From contig CADADE010000005.1 of NCBI GenBank assembly GCA_902786615.1, positions 1 to 64,000 of the forward strand: DNA of 64,000 nucleotides, given 5' to 3'. A program made the position numbers and the translations under genes. The notes beneath the pieces are model-generated. The model saw only the letters and a list, made by a program, of their open reading frames with translations, did not search any database and had not been told where the DNA came from. This stretch comes from Oscillospiraceae bacterium (GTDB lineage Bacteria > Bacillota_A > Clostridia > Oscillospirales > Oscillospiraceae). Of this stretch, positions 1 through 8,033 are shown one piece after another (position 1 is the first letter of the stretch; each line of letters opens with the position of its first letter).

Positions 1-1
1 C

Positions 2-424
2 GGCGGCCTTTGCGAGCACTCTTTGGATGTGTATGATTACGCGCGAAAGCTGGCTTTTCTTTCTCCGACAACGCTGTCGGAAGAATCTCTTGCAATAGCG
101 GCGCTGTTTCACGATGTCTGTAAGGTCAATTTCTACACAACTGAGTATCGGAACAAAAAGATCGATGGGGTCTGGCAGGAGATTCCCTTCTACACGGTTG
201 ATGAGCGTTATCATTTCGGCGGGCACGGGAGCAAGTTTGTGTACCAGATTCAATATTTCATGAAGCTGACGCCGGAAGAAGCCGCGGCGATCAATTGTCA
301 TATGGGCTTTTCTGACGGGAACGCAGGAACAGTCCGCGATGTCAGCGATGCGTATGAGCAGTTTCCTCTTGCATGGATTGTCCATGTTGCAGATGAAGCG
401 GCAACATTCTTGCTGCAAAGATAA
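2..424 (+). CDS. HD-domain phosphohydrolase-like protein (5' end outside window)
   Basis: The frame is open from the left edge, so the N-terminus is missing. The visible part begins with a GGLCEHSL motif, and FHDVCK follows about 25 residues later; this spacing is typical of HD-superfamily metal-dependent phosphohydrolases (first His, then the His-Asp pair). Later histidines (GGHGSK, INCHMGF, IVHVADEAA) could complete the metal site. The substrate cannot be read from sequence; small HD proteins of this kind often act on nucleotides or are uncharacterised. It ends 17 bases before the start of the macro-domain gene and is probably co-transcribed with it, which suggests a nucleotide/ADP-ribose context. 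That link is inference. Confidence 0.75.
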   Translation, partial: GGLCEHSLDVYDYARKLAFLSPTTLSEESLAIAALFHDVCKVNFYTTEYRNKKIDGVWQEIPFYTVDERYHFGGHGSKFVYQIQYFMKLTPEEAAAINCHMGFSDGNAGTVRDVSDAYEQFPLAWIVHVADEAATFLLQR

Positions 425-441
425 CGCGAGAGGTGATGCGC

Positions 442-1522
442 ATGCCCTTTCAAATCATCCGGAATGATATAACAAAGGTAAAGGCTGACGCCATCGTAAA
501 TACTGCAAATCCAAAACCTCGGATCGGCCGGGGTACCGACAGCGCCATTTACGCTGCTGCGGGTGAAGAGCAGCTGATCGCCGCGCGGGAAAAGATCGGA
601 GATATTGCACCCGGTCAGGCTGTTCACACTGCTGCCTTTGCTCTGGCTGCAAAATACATCATCCATACGGTTGGGCCTGTCTGGGTCGATGGTTCTCATG
701 GGGAACGGGATACTCTCCGTTCCTGCTACGAAAACTCTCTGACTTTGGCAGACAGTCTTGGATGTGAAAGCATTGCATTCCCGCTCATTGCCACAGGCAC
801 ATACGGTTTTCCGAAGGATGAAGCCTTACATATTGCCCTGTCCGAGATCCAGCGGTTTTTGCTGACGCACGAGATGAAAGTAACCATTGTCGTGTTCGAT
901 CGCAAGCTCCGAAAGCCTCATAGGTGGGATCGAGCAATTCATAGACGATCACACTGCCCGCGAATTACACGCAAAAGAGCGCGACGGGAACAGATCCGAA
1001 ATAGCTCGCCGCCGCAGGGCCGGACGTGATGAAGAGCCCAGCCTGTACAGCAACATCAGCGGGCTGTCTGCGCCGCTTGCGCGTGAAGAGACGATCAATG
1101 CCGACGAAGAAATTGCTCCTGTGCCCATGGCAGCCATATCGGATCTGGCCGGCAAGAGTCTGGATGAGATCCTGGGCGATGCGGGCGACAGCTTCCAGCA
1201 GCGTCTTCTGAAGTTGATCGATGAGAGAGGCATGGATGATGTGACGGTCTACAAAAAGGCCAACATTGATCGCAAGGTATTTTCCCGCATTCGCTGCAAG
1301 CCGGATTATAAGCCGAAGAAGAAAACCGCGCTGGCCTTTGCCATCGCGCTGGAGCTGGATATGCCGACGATGACGGACCTCCTGTCCCGTGCTGAGATCG
1401 CCCTCTCACCGAGCAACACGTTTGATCTGATCATCACTTATTTCATCACAAACAAGAATTACGATATTTTCGAGATCAACGCCGCCCTTTTTAAGTATGG
1501 GCAACCGATCTTGGGAGAATAG
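442..1522 (+). pseudogene. Macro-domain ADP-ribose-binding protein, broken by a frameshift
   Basis: The first frame starts MPFQIIRNDITKVKADAIVN, a typical macro-domain N-terminus, and keeps the AIVNTANP, HTVGPVW and FPLIATGTYGFP loops that bind ADP-ribose. Near 904-907 the frame changes. The second frame continues with SSESLIGGIEQFIDDHTARE and ends in a C-terminal domain (DVTVYKKANIDRKVFSRIR... ALELDMPTMTDLLSRA) that I recognise from full-length clostridial macro proteins of about 340-360 residues. Loss of two bases (AG) from an ancestral AAGAGC codon pair would explain the break exactly. The start at 442 is chosen because an AGAGG site lies 8 bases upstream and family members begin MPFQI. 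Either the gene is inactivated, the frame is rescued, or there is a sequencing error. A usual GGGV loop reads GRGTD here. Confidence 0.8.
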
Positions 1523-1529
1523 AATTTGA

Positions 1530-1568
1530 GTGGTCATTTGTCGCTTGGCAAACGACCACTTTCTTATT
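1530..1568 (+). terminator. Rho-independent terminator after macro-domain gene
   Basis: GTGGTCATTTG at 1530-1540 pairs with CAAACGACCAC at 1549-1559 with one mismatch, followed by a T-rich run. It sits 8 bases after the macro frame stop. It overlaps the left copy of the 29-bp direct repeat. Confidence 0.75.
1533..1561 (+). repeat. 29-bp direct repeat, left copy
   Basis: Identical to 2945-2973. The two copies bracket the A+T-rich 419-codon gene at 1642-2901. The repeat is the core of a terminator hairpin. Confidence 0.9.
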
Positions 1569-1641
1569 CTGATAGGGTATTATAATATTCGCTTAAAGCA
1601 ATAGTATCTGGGAAAACCACTATGCGTGAGGAGAAATTGCC

Positions 1642-2901
1642 ATGATTATTACTCATCAAAGATATATGAGAGAGGACATTGAGAAGAAACTCCAGTCCGC
1701 CGAGATATGCTATGAGACTATAGCAGAGGAGAAAAAGGAACGTCTTGAGCAGAAAGCCGCACGTCTTTTTGATAAACCACAACAGGTGGCACGTGCGCGG
1801 CCCGACGAAATGGTAGGTTTAGATTGCGTTCAGTCCTACGTTTCCAACATGTCCACAGCAACATCACTAGAGGAATTACGACAGACAAGGGGCTTCACTC
1901 TGCCGGAAGACATTATGAGCGGACCCTATAATGTATGGACTGCTCCAAAATGGGCAAAGGCTGGGGATGTAGTTTTCTTCATGCATTCCAAAACGGCGCG
2001 GACAACAATAACCAAGTTGCGCTCCGAATTGCTCCAGAAGCGGGAATTGATTTCCTACTCTGAATATAATCAACTGATGGATTACTTACAGCACGAATTG
2101 GATGTTCACTCAAAATATGGAGGGAAAATATTCGCTGTTGGACGAATCTGTGGCAGTCCAGAATACGTTCAGCCGGAAGACATTATTAATGATGCGTTGC
2201 ACTGGAAATCACGATTTTACTTATCAATAGACAATATCACGGTCTTTGAACATCCAATTGATATTTCGGTATTTCGCAATTACATACACATTTCCAGAGG
2301 CAGTTCAATTACACCCCTGTTTGACCAGGCATTTGATAGATTGAGAATAGACATTGGGAAAGATAATATTCTCCCGGAGTTTGTGAAGAATTCGATAGCT
2401 CGTCCAATACCGCTTCGGCTGGTTAACGACAAGAACTGGATAGATATAGCAAACGACTATCGGCGCTGCTTCATTCTTGAAGATCAGTTTAGGAAATTCT
2501 ATGTTGATTATTTACTGCGGGCAATATGCGATCAAAAGAGGTTCTATACTGAATGTCGTTGCCAAAGACCTGATATAAACGATAGTTTCATGGATTATGT
2601 TGTACTCTTTCACGGGAAATATCTCCCCGTAGAGACCAAACTATCTGTGAGCGCAGAGTCAAACTTAATCGGTCAAGTTAGTAAATATGTTCATAATAAC
2701 AAAGTGTTTCTTCAGAACGATTCGAGCCAATGGATTACCGGAGAGTACTTCCATGAGGGAAAGGTGCTTATTATTGATACAGAAAATGTTTATATGTATG
2801 ATACATCGGTACGTCAAATAAAAAAGATTGTTAGTCTTGATCAACTAAAATCCGCAAAAGACTTGAGTAGAGTTCGACAGATGATAACAGCATGCCTGTG
2901 A
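1642..2901 (+). CDS. EVE-like domain fused to PD-(D/E)XK nuclease (putative modification-dependent restriction enzyme)
   Basis: A 419-residue protein with a GAGGAG site 8 bases before the ATG. The N-terminal ~100 residues are charged and helical. Residues ~95-230 resemble an EVE/PUA-like modified-base reader: WTAPKWAKAGDVVFFMHSK, then GGKIFAVGRI, HWKSRFYLSI and YIHISRGSSITPL. The C-terminal third has a PD-(D/E)XK nuclease pattern, FMDYVVLFHGKYLPVETKL with a downstream GQVSKYVH. Reader-plus-nuclease fusions are known among type IV-like restriction systems, so cleavage of modified foreign DNA is the inferred role. The gene is visibly more A+T-rich than both neighbours, runs between two 29-bp direct repeats and interrupts an ADP-ribose gene group; all three point to recent acquisition. 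The fold assignment is by eye and could be wrong in the reader part. Confidence 0.55.
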   Translation: MIITHQRYMREDIEKKLQSAEICYETIAEEKKERLEQKAARLFDKPQQVARARPDEMVGLDCVQSYVSNMSTATSLEELRQTRGFTLPEDIMSGPYNVWTAPKWAKAGDVVFFMHSKTARTTITKLRSELLQKRELISYSEYNQLMDYLQHELDVHSKYGGKIFAVGRICGSPEYVQPEDIINDALHWKSRFYLSIDNITVFEHPIDISVFRNYIHISRGSSITPLFDQAFDRLRIDIGKDNILPEFVKNSIARPIPLRLVNDKNWIDIANDYRRCFILEDQFRKFYVDYLLRAICDQKRFYTECRCQRPDINDSFMDYVVLFHGKYLPVETKLSVSAESNLIGQVSKYVHNNKVFLQNDSSQWITGEYFHEGKVLIIDTENVYMYDTSVRQIKKIVSLDQLKSAKDLSRVRQMITACL

Positions 2902-2944
2902 ACCAGACTCACTGCATTCGTTGGCGGCCTCTTATCAGAATCAA

Positions 2945-2973
2945 GTCATTTGTCGCTTGGCAAACGACCACTT
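2945..2973 (+). repeat. 29-bp direct repeat, right copy
   Basis: Exact copy of 1533-1561. Here the outer GTG of the stem is absent, so the hairpin is shorter, but a T-rich run again follows. It marks the right boundary of the A+T-rich insert. Confidence 0.9.
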
Positions 2974-3026
2974 CTTTTTCCTTGCCTGCTATACTGTGAC
3001 CAGAACACAAGAAGGAGGCATTTGTA

Positions 3027-3953
3027 ATGTACGGAGCACTTTTGGGCGATATGATCGGTGCGCCCTATGAATTTGACAGAGGAGACAAGACCAAGGAGTT
3101 CCCGCTCTTTTGCAAGTATTCTCATTTCACCGATGATTCGGTCATGACGATTGCGGTGGCGGAGGCCCTGCTTGACTTCCGGTTCCGGGAGGATGAGGAC
3201 ATCAAGGCCGGTCTCGTGGAGAGCATGCGGAAATGGGGGAAGAAGTATCCGGACGCGGGCTATGGCCGGAAGTTTTACCATTGGCTTCATGCCAGGCACC
3301 CCGAGCCTTACGGCAGCTATGGAAACGGGTCGGCCATGCGCGTCTCTTCCGCAGGCTGGCTGTTCGACACACTGGCTGAGACCCGCCACATGGCACGGCT
3401 GACGGCAGAAGTCACGCATAATCACCCCGAGGGGATCAAAGGCGCAGAAGCCACGGCAAGCGCCATCTTCCTTGCCCGTACCGGACACAGCAAAGACGAA
3501 ATCCGGGACTACATTGTGCGGGAATTCGGCTATGATCTCTCCCGTACCTGCAATCAGATCCGGCCCGGATACTACCATAACGAAAGCTGCCAGAAGACCG
3601 TGCCGGAAGCAATCACTGCTTTCCTGGAGGGGACGGATTTTGAAGACGTCATCCGCACGGCTGTCTCTCTCGGCGGTGACTGCGACACGCTGACCTGCAT
3701 TTCCGGCAGCATCGCGGAGGCCTTCTACGGCGTACCCGCCATTCTCGAAGCCGAGTGCAAGAGCAGGCTCCCGGAGGATATGCTGTATATTCTCGGCCGC
3801 TTTGATATCGCCCGCGAACACGGCCGTGACGTGATCCCCGACGATACGCTGACTGGTAACGTCCTGATTGAAGATGCAATCGCTCGTTATTATGAGGCCG
3901 ACACCCGGCAGAACCTGATCATCCACACGGACAAGGAAGGAAGCGCGCAATGA
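3027..3953 (+). CDS. ADP-ribosylglycohydrolase family protein (DraG/ARH type)
   Basis: A 308-residue enzyme with AAGGAGG 8 bases before its ATG. It has the complete ARH signature: LLGDMIGAPYEF near the N-terminus, FTDDSVMT, GSYGNGSAMR, THNHPEGIKGAEATA and SLGGDCDT. The paired acidic residues of FTDDS and GGDCD are the expected binuclear Mg2+ ligands. The family removes ADP-ribose from protein or nucleic-acid side chains, or cleaves ADP-ribosyl compounds. It lies downstream of the macro-domain gene, with the nuclease insert between. The pair would form an ADP-ribosylation reversal module. The exact substrate cannot be inferred. The next reading frame overlaps its stop by ATGA. Confidence 0.9.
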   Translation: MYGALLGDMIGAPYEFDRGDKTKEFPLFCKYSHFTDDSVMTIAVAEALLDFRFREDEDIKAGLVESMRKWGKKYPDAGYGRKFYHWLHARHPEPYGSYGNGSAMRVSSAGWLFDTLAETRHMARLTAEVTHNHPEGIKGAEATASAIFLARTGHSKDEIRDYIVREFGYDLSRTCNQIRPGYYHNESCQKTVPEAITAFLEGTDFEDVIRTAVSLGGDCDTLTCISGSIAEAFYGVPAILEAECKSRLPEDMLYILGRFDIAREHGRDVIPDDTLTGNVLIEDAIARYYEADTRQNLIIHTDKEGSAQ

Positions 3954-4210
3954 GAACGATTCGTGTTACCGGCAAGGGGCAAATCTCAGTTCTGCTGCTT
4001 TTCAGCATGGAAGGAGATACCGATCCGGAGGCTTATCGGGAGATTGTTGGGAGGACAGAGATTTGACTGAGATGGAGATCATGCAGCACGCGAAGGAATA
4101 TCTGGATAAGTGACACGCGGCTGCACCATGAAATCTACCTCTCGGACGCGCGGAAGGTCGAGCCCGCAAAGCGGAAAACCGTGATTCGGCACGCGATCCG
4201 GAAGGTGCTG
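3950..4210 (+). pseudogene. Decayed gene remnant(s) after ADP-ribosylglycohydrolase
   Basis: A 38-codon frame (MRTIRVTGKGQISV...) starts in an ATGA overlap with the preceding gene. Its first residues resemble the start of SIMPL (DUF541) proteins, but it stops at 4066. A second short stretch in another frame (…EIYLSDARKVEPAKRK…) ends at the terminator. Neither piece is a full domain. I read this as a truncated and frameshifted gene or two gene ends joined by deletion. Confidence 0.4.
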
Positions 4211-4212
4211 TA

Positions 4213-4262
4213 AAAACTCCGTACATCTGGTACGCAAATCGTGCCGGATGTACGGAGTTTTG
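4213..4262. terminator. Strong bidirectional terminator
   Basis: AAAACTCCGTACATC pairs perfectly with GATGTACGGAGTTTT, and further pairing of GGTACG/CGTGCC extends it, with A/T tracts on both sides. It ends the ADP-ribose gene group. Confidence 0.85.
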
Positions 4263-4299
4263 TTATCTCAACTTTTCACTTCAAACCGGCGAAACATAC

Positions 4300-4328
4300 T
4301 TGACAAGTGACCTTTCGTTCACTATAAT
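4300..4328 (+). promoter_or_regulatory. Consensus sigma-A promoter inside an operator
   Basis: TTGACA at 4300-4305 and TATAAT at 4323-4328 are separated by exactly 17 bases. The promoter lies within the palindrome at 4305-4348 and drives the decayed TetR gene and the operon starting at 4564. Confidence 0.85.
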
Positions 4329-4348
4329 GAGTGAACGAAAGGTCACTT
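4305..4348. promoter_or_regulatory. TetR-type operator palindrome
   Basis: Two perfect 19-base arms (4305-4323 and 4330-4348) surround a 6-base centre. The palindrome covers the promoter spacer and -10 box, so a bound repressor would block transcription. The adjacent decayed TetR gene is the likely former ligand. Confidence 0.8.
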
Positions 4349-4368
4349 GACTATTTCCGGAGGTACTT

Positions 4369-4520
4369 ATGGCGAATGACACAGAAGAGAGTATCCTTGC
4401 TGCGGCATTGGAGATGTTTTCAAAAACGGCTGCACAAGAACAAATATCTGTGAACTGAGCGCGTTGCCCGGGCTTGCCAACCGCTGCGTTTTTCAGGAAA
4501 AGCAGATAGACCGTCTCTGA
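4369..4520 (+). pseudogene. Truncated TetR-family repressor remnant
   Basis: The ATG follows a CCGGAGG site. The first 19 codons (MANDTEESILAAALEMFSK) are the start of a TetR helix-turn-helix domain. Loss of one A from the A-run at 4422-4426 throws the gene out of frame. In the shifted frame the HTH continues as NGCTRTNICELSALPGLAN and then stops at 4520. No ligand-binding domain remains. The gene is therefore both frameshifted and truncated, while its operator is intact. Confidence 0.7.
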
Positions 4521-4563
4521 GGAAATGAGATATTGCCTGCCAGTGAGAAAGGGAGGACAATGT

Positions 4564-5097
4564 ATGGTTTTGGAAACAAAAAGACTATTGCTGCGGGAAA
4601 TGGAGCCGGATGATTATCAGGCGCTGTTACGGGTGCTCGGCAGCCCTGAAACAATGTGGCATTATCCTTTCACCTTCGATGGGCGGCATGTCAGGGATTG
4701 GATCGAACGAAACATGAACCGCTATCGGAAGGACGGCTTTGGGCTGTGGGCCGTGTGCCTGAAGGACACTGGGGAGATGATCGGCGACTGCGGGCTGACA
4801 CTGCAGAATATCAATGGAAATACACTGCCGGAAATCGGCTATCATATCCGCCGCGACTGCCAGCGAAAGGGCTATGCCGGTGAGGCGGCAAAGGCCGTCC
4901 GCAACTGGGCATTCAGCAACACGGATTATCCAGCCTTATATTCCTACTGCAAATACACAAATGTACCTTCCATCAAAACAGCAGAATCCATCGGTATGCA
5001 TTTTGTATGCGAATATCCGGATGAAACAAATGGAACGACCCATGTCTCGGCTATTTCAAGGAAAGAATGGCTGGCTGAAATGACCGAGATTACCTGA
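4564..5097 (+). CDS. GNAT-family N-acetyltransferase (RimJ/RimL-like)
   Basis: A 177-residue protein starting VLETKRLLLREMEPDDYQAL, the usual opening of RimJ/RimL-type acetyltransferases. The acetyl-CoA binding motif appears as QRKGYAGEAAKAV (RxxGxA/G pattern), with the preceding beta strand PEIGYHIRRD and the C-terminal NVPSIKTAESIGM segment also typical. The start at 4564 has GGGAGG 7 bases upstream; an ATG at 4560 is out of frame. It is the first intact gene downstream of the TetR operator and likely heads an operon running to 6732. Substrate unknown: the family acetylates protein N-termini or small amines. Confidence 0.85.
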   Translation: MVLETKRLLLREMEPDDYQALLRVLGSPETMWHYPFTFDGRHVRDWIERNMNRYRKDGFGLWAVCLKDTGEMIGDCGLTLQNINGNTLPEIGYHIRRDCQRKGYAGEAAKAVRNWAFSNTDYPALYSYCKYTNVPSIKTAESIGMHFVCEYPDETNGTTHVSAISRKEWLAEMTEIT

Positions 5098-5122
5098 TCG
5101 GGAAACAGAGGTTAGATAAAAA

Positions 5123-5641
5123 ATGGATAGAAAAGCACTCGTCATCATTGACATTCAAAACGACATTACCAAGCATTACCGGGACATCATTGAAAATATC
5201 AATTCCGCTGTCGATTGGGCAATGAAGCAAGAAATGGCGATCATTTATATCAAGCACAACAATTTGTCCGCCGGAACCCGTACCTTCAAACCGGATACAA
5301 AAGGAGCTGAGCTTGTGCCGGAGCTCAAGATTGTCTCGGATCATATCTTCGTCAAAACAAAGGCCAACGCTTTGACCAGCGAGGCGTTTTCGGAATTCAT
5401 CCGTTCAAAGGATATCAGGGAGTTTTACATTACCGGTGCCGATGCCACCGGTTGTGTGAAATCCACCTGCTTCAACATGACCAAAGCAGGATATACCGTG
5501 CATGTCATCTCAGATTGTGTGACCAGCTATGACTTGAAGAAGATGCCGGAAATGCTTGCCTACTACACGGACAAGGGCTGTGAAGTCAAAATACTGGCCG
5601 AATACACGAAAACGGAAGGAAAGCAGGGGACTAAAGCATGA
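5123..5641 (+). CDS. Isochorismatase-family cysteine hydrolase
   Basis: A 172-residue protein of normal length for stand-alone members. The catalytic triad is visible: Asp in ALVIIDIQND, Lys in FVKTKANAL, and Cys in ITGADATGCVKSTC. These enzymes hydrolyse amides or vinyl ethers (nicotinamidase-, peroxyureidoacrylate- or isochorismatase-like); nothing here fixes the substrate. It lies 25 bases after the acetyltransferase, and its stop overlaps the next start (ATGA), so the genes are translationally coupled. Confidence 0.85.
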   Translation: MDRKALVIIDIQNDITKHYRDIIENINSAVDWAMKQEMAIIYIKHNNLSAGTRTFKPDTKGAELVPELKIVSDHIFVKTKANALTSEAFSEFIRSKDIREFYITGADATGCVKSTCFNMTKAGYTVHVISDCVTSYDLKKMPEMLAYYTDKGCEVKILAEYTKTEGKQGTKA

Positions 5642-5844
5642 AACAGGAATTGATCGGCGGATTTGTTCTGTGCCTGATCGGACTGGGTTTAGTCTTTGTA
5701 CCACCGGTCACCTTATGGACGCTGACCGAAAAGTGGAAAACAGAGGGCGGCAAAGGACCCTCGAAACAATATGTTGTACTGATACGAATCCTCGGCGCGG
5801 TTTTTGCTGTCGTCGGATGCACGTTTGCTGTAAGCGGATTTTGA
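5638..5844 (+). CDS. Small two-helix membrane protein
   Basis: A 68-residue protein overlapping the cysteine hydrolase by ATGA. It has two hydrophobic segments (about residues 6-28 and 47-67) joined by a short charged loop (TEKWKTEGGKGPSKQY). It resembles small clostridial DUF6199-like membrane proteins, but I am not certain of the family. No function is predicted. Confidence 0.6.
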   Translation: MKQELIGGFVLCLIGLGLVFVPPVTLWTLTEKWKTEGGKGPSKQYVVLIRILGAVFAVVGCTFAVSGF

Positions 5845-5863
5845 AAAGGCAAGGTGATCAAAA

Positions 5864-6052
5864 ATGAAGGGAAAAGCCTTTCCGGTGTCGATGGCCCTCC
5901 TCTGGGGCATGGTGTTTTCACAGGCTATGCGCAGCATTACGCTTGGCATCTGCATGGGGCTGCTCATGGGAATCACATTTGGCCTGTTTGATTCAGGCAA
6001 GGGAGGAAAAAAGGAGAAAGAAGTAAACCAGAAAGAGGCGGATAACAAATGA
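5864..6052 (+). CDS. Small hypothetical membrane protein
   Basis: A 62-residue protein with an AAGG-type site before the ATG. Residues ~7-42 form a hydrophobic, Met/Gly-rich hairpin; the tail is Lys/Glu-rich (KGGKKEKEVNQKEADNK). Its stop overlaps the ATG of the flavoprotein (ATGA). I do not recognise the family. Tight packing inside the operon supports it being real. Confidence 0.55.
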   Translation: MKGKAFPVSMALLWGMVFSQAMRSITLGICMGLLMGITFGLFDSGKGGKKEKEVNQKEADNK

Positions 6053-6732
6053 AAATTCTTGTATTGAACGGAAGTGCCAAACGGGATAAAAGCGACACCA
6101 TGCACATCACCCGCGCCTTTCTGGACGGGATGAAGGAAGCGGCATGTCAGGAGGACCATATCATCCATGTGATCGACAAGCACGTCGAATACTGTACCGG
6201 CTGTTTTTCCTGTATGCGAAACGGCGGCACCTGCATCCACAATGACGATATGCAGGAAATATTAGAGGAAATCCTGACAAGTGACCTGCTGATCTGGAGC
6301 TTTCCGCTGTACTGCTACGGGATGCCGGCACCGCTGAAGGCGCTGCTGGACCGTACACTTCCCCTCAGCAGCATGGCAATGCAGAAGGTCGGTGATCGAT
6401 ACGAGCATGTGGGTCAGGCTGATTTTGGCCATCTGAAATATCTCATGATCTGCGGCTGCGGTTTTCCCAACAGCCGACACAACTTTGAGCCTGCCGTGGC
6501 GCAGTTCAAGCTCTGTTTTCCCGGTAACCATACCATCATCACCATTCCGGAAAGCCCCATGTTCAGCGCGCCGGAGGCGGCGGTCGTCACTGAACCGCGC
6601 CTCGCCCTTGTGAAGCAGGCCGGAAAGCAATACGCCGGGTCGGGTGAGATCGACGCCGCCCTGCTGGCTGAGATCGGCTCTCCCATGATCCCGGAGGAGC
6701 AATATGCGGCAATTGTGAACGGAGGAATGTAA
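6049..6732 (+). CDS. NADPH-dependent FMN reductase / flavodoxin-fold protein
   Basis: A 227-residue protein beginning MKILVLNGSAKRDKSDTMHI, the FMN phosphate-binding loop of the NADPH-dependent FMN reductase group. CTGCFSCMRNGGTC (around residues 50-60) resembles the Cys cluster of iron-sulfur flavoproteins. DLLIWSFPLYCYGMPAPLKALLDR is the standard second flavin loop. It is the last gene of the operon under the TetR operator. The likely role is reduction of a quinone, azo or nitro compound or another electrophile, which fits a TetR-controlled stress operon; that role is inferred. Confidence 0.85.
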   Translation: MKILVLNGSAKRDKSDTMHITRAFLDGMKEAACQEDHIIHVIDKHVEYCTGCFSCMRNGGTCIHNDDMQEILEEILTSDLLIWSFPLYCYGMPAPLKALLDRTLPLSSMAMQKVGDRYEHVGQADFGHLKYLMICGCGFPNSRHNFEPAVAQFKLCFPGNHTIITIPESPMFSAPEAAVVTEPRLALVKQAGKQYAGSGEIDAALLAEIGSPMIPEEQYAAIVNGGM

Positions 6733-6807
6733 AAGCGGTCAAGTACCGCAGTACTGCGGCAAAGACGCGAGCGCTTGAAACAAGCTCCTGTATCATTGAA
6801 ATACATG

Positions 6808-6836
6808 TTGTATATCCTGCTCATACCGGCTATAAT
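6808..6836 (+). promoter_or_regulatory. Promoter for the secreted protein at 6949
   Basis: TTGTAT at 6808-6813 and TATAAT at 6831-6836 with a 17-base spacer, 112 bases before the gene start. Confidence 0.6.
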
Positions 6837-6948
6837 GAAATCAAGGTGAAGAAGCATAAAGCATTCTGCCTTGAAGGTGATCGCATAGCATGCGTAAAGT
6901 GTCAGCAATGCGGAGCGGTATTAACCGGAAGAAAGGAAAGGGATACAC

Positions 6949-7917
6949 ATGAAAAAGATCTGCGCGTTTTTACTTGCTTTGAGCCTTTTGATCGCACCGG
7001 CGGCCCCGGTGTATGCAGAGACGCCAATCAGCACCGCCTATGTGTATGAAGAAGACGGAATGCCGAAATACTGGCTGGACTTCACGGGAAGCGTCGCTGA
7101 TAATGTCGTTCTGCACTGTTTTTTCCAAACAGATTCCTGGTATGAGACCTTCTATGTTTTAGACTTCATATCCGCTGCGCCCAAGTCGCATCAGGACACC
7201 TACCGCATCGAAACCGTATGGGATGAGAGAGGGAACGACGTGTCGAACTGGTTCAAAACGGTATCCCTTACTATTCAAGAGGACTGTGTGAGGCTCTATA
7301 TAGAGCGGGACGACAAAACGCTGGCCGGCGGCCCCTCCAGCACGATCCTGACGGGGCTTTATGAGATGATGCCTGCAGCGGCGGGCGTCGTGTATGAGGC
7401 GTATTCCGACAACAAACTGCAGACATGGGTGCTGCTGAACGCGGATTATGCTGAGCTGCATTTTGCCGACGGTACCGAATGGCATCTGAAAGCGGAGAGC
7501 AGCGGAGAAAACACGAAAAAAGCGGTAAAAATCTCCTCGGCCGACGGTACGGACGTCGCCTTCGAGAATGCCGAAATTTCCTATGTGCAAGGCTTGATCC
7601 TCCTGACGCTGAAAGGGACCGGGGACCATTCCGGCGATTATACGCTGCAGCCAAGAGCATTTCTGCAGAAAGCCGCAGAGAGCGAGGCGGAGCTCAAGCG
7701 GATGGCGCAGATGCATTACAAACGCGTCAGCGGCTTTTATCCGCCGGAGGCCGATGCGGAGGACAACGGCGACGGGACATATACCGTGCATCTCTATGAG
7801 ATCGTGCCAAACGGCGACGGCACTTATCATACCGCGACTTCGGCGTGGTACACCGTCAACGCGGCAGGCGTTGGAGTTGACAACATTTTCGGCAACACAG
7901 TCAAGCTTCTTCCGTGA
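6949..7917 (+). CDS. Secreted protein of unknown function
   Basis: A 322-residue protein with a clear signal peptide (MKKICAFLLALSLLIAPAAP, cleavage probably after VYA). The mature part is beta-rich and looks like two domains. The last ~80 residues (YKRVSGFYPPEADAEDNGDG, then TYTVHLYEIV and TATSAWYTVN) resemble the C-terminal module of various Firmicute secreted proteins and lipoproteins. No catalytic motif is visible. The start is supported by a GAAAGGAAAGGG site. It has its own promoter and stands apart from the upstream operon. Confidence 0.7.
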   Translation: MKKICAFLLALSLLIAPAAPVYAETPISTAYVYEEDGMPKYWLDFTGSVADNVVLHCFFQTDSWYETFYVLDFISAAPKSHQDTYRIETVWDERGNDVSNWFKTVSLTIQEDCVRLYIERDDKTLAGGPSSTILTGLYEMMPAAAGVVYEAYSDNKLQTWVLLNADYAELHFADGTEWHLKAESSGENTKKAVKISSADGTDVAFENAEISYVQGLILLTLKGTGDHSGDYTLQPRAFLQKAAESEAELKRMAQMHYKRVSGFYPPEADAEDNGDGTYTVHLYEIVPNGDGTYHTATSAWYTVNAAGVGVDNIFGNTVKLLP

Positions 7918-8033
7918 TTTGCCGTCTGCTGATTTACTCCGCTTGCGAACCCATACAGGCGAACGATCGTGGGAATATCGAATAACGAAAGCATCTCCGA
8001 ACTGTAACTGACCGGAAAGGAACGATGATGTAA

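Noticed and set aside
1533..2973. Integron attC-type cassette
   Set aside because: The 29-bp repeat forms a hairpin, but it lacks the GTTRRRY/RYYYAAC core sites and there is no integrase; a terminator-based insertion is the simpler reading.
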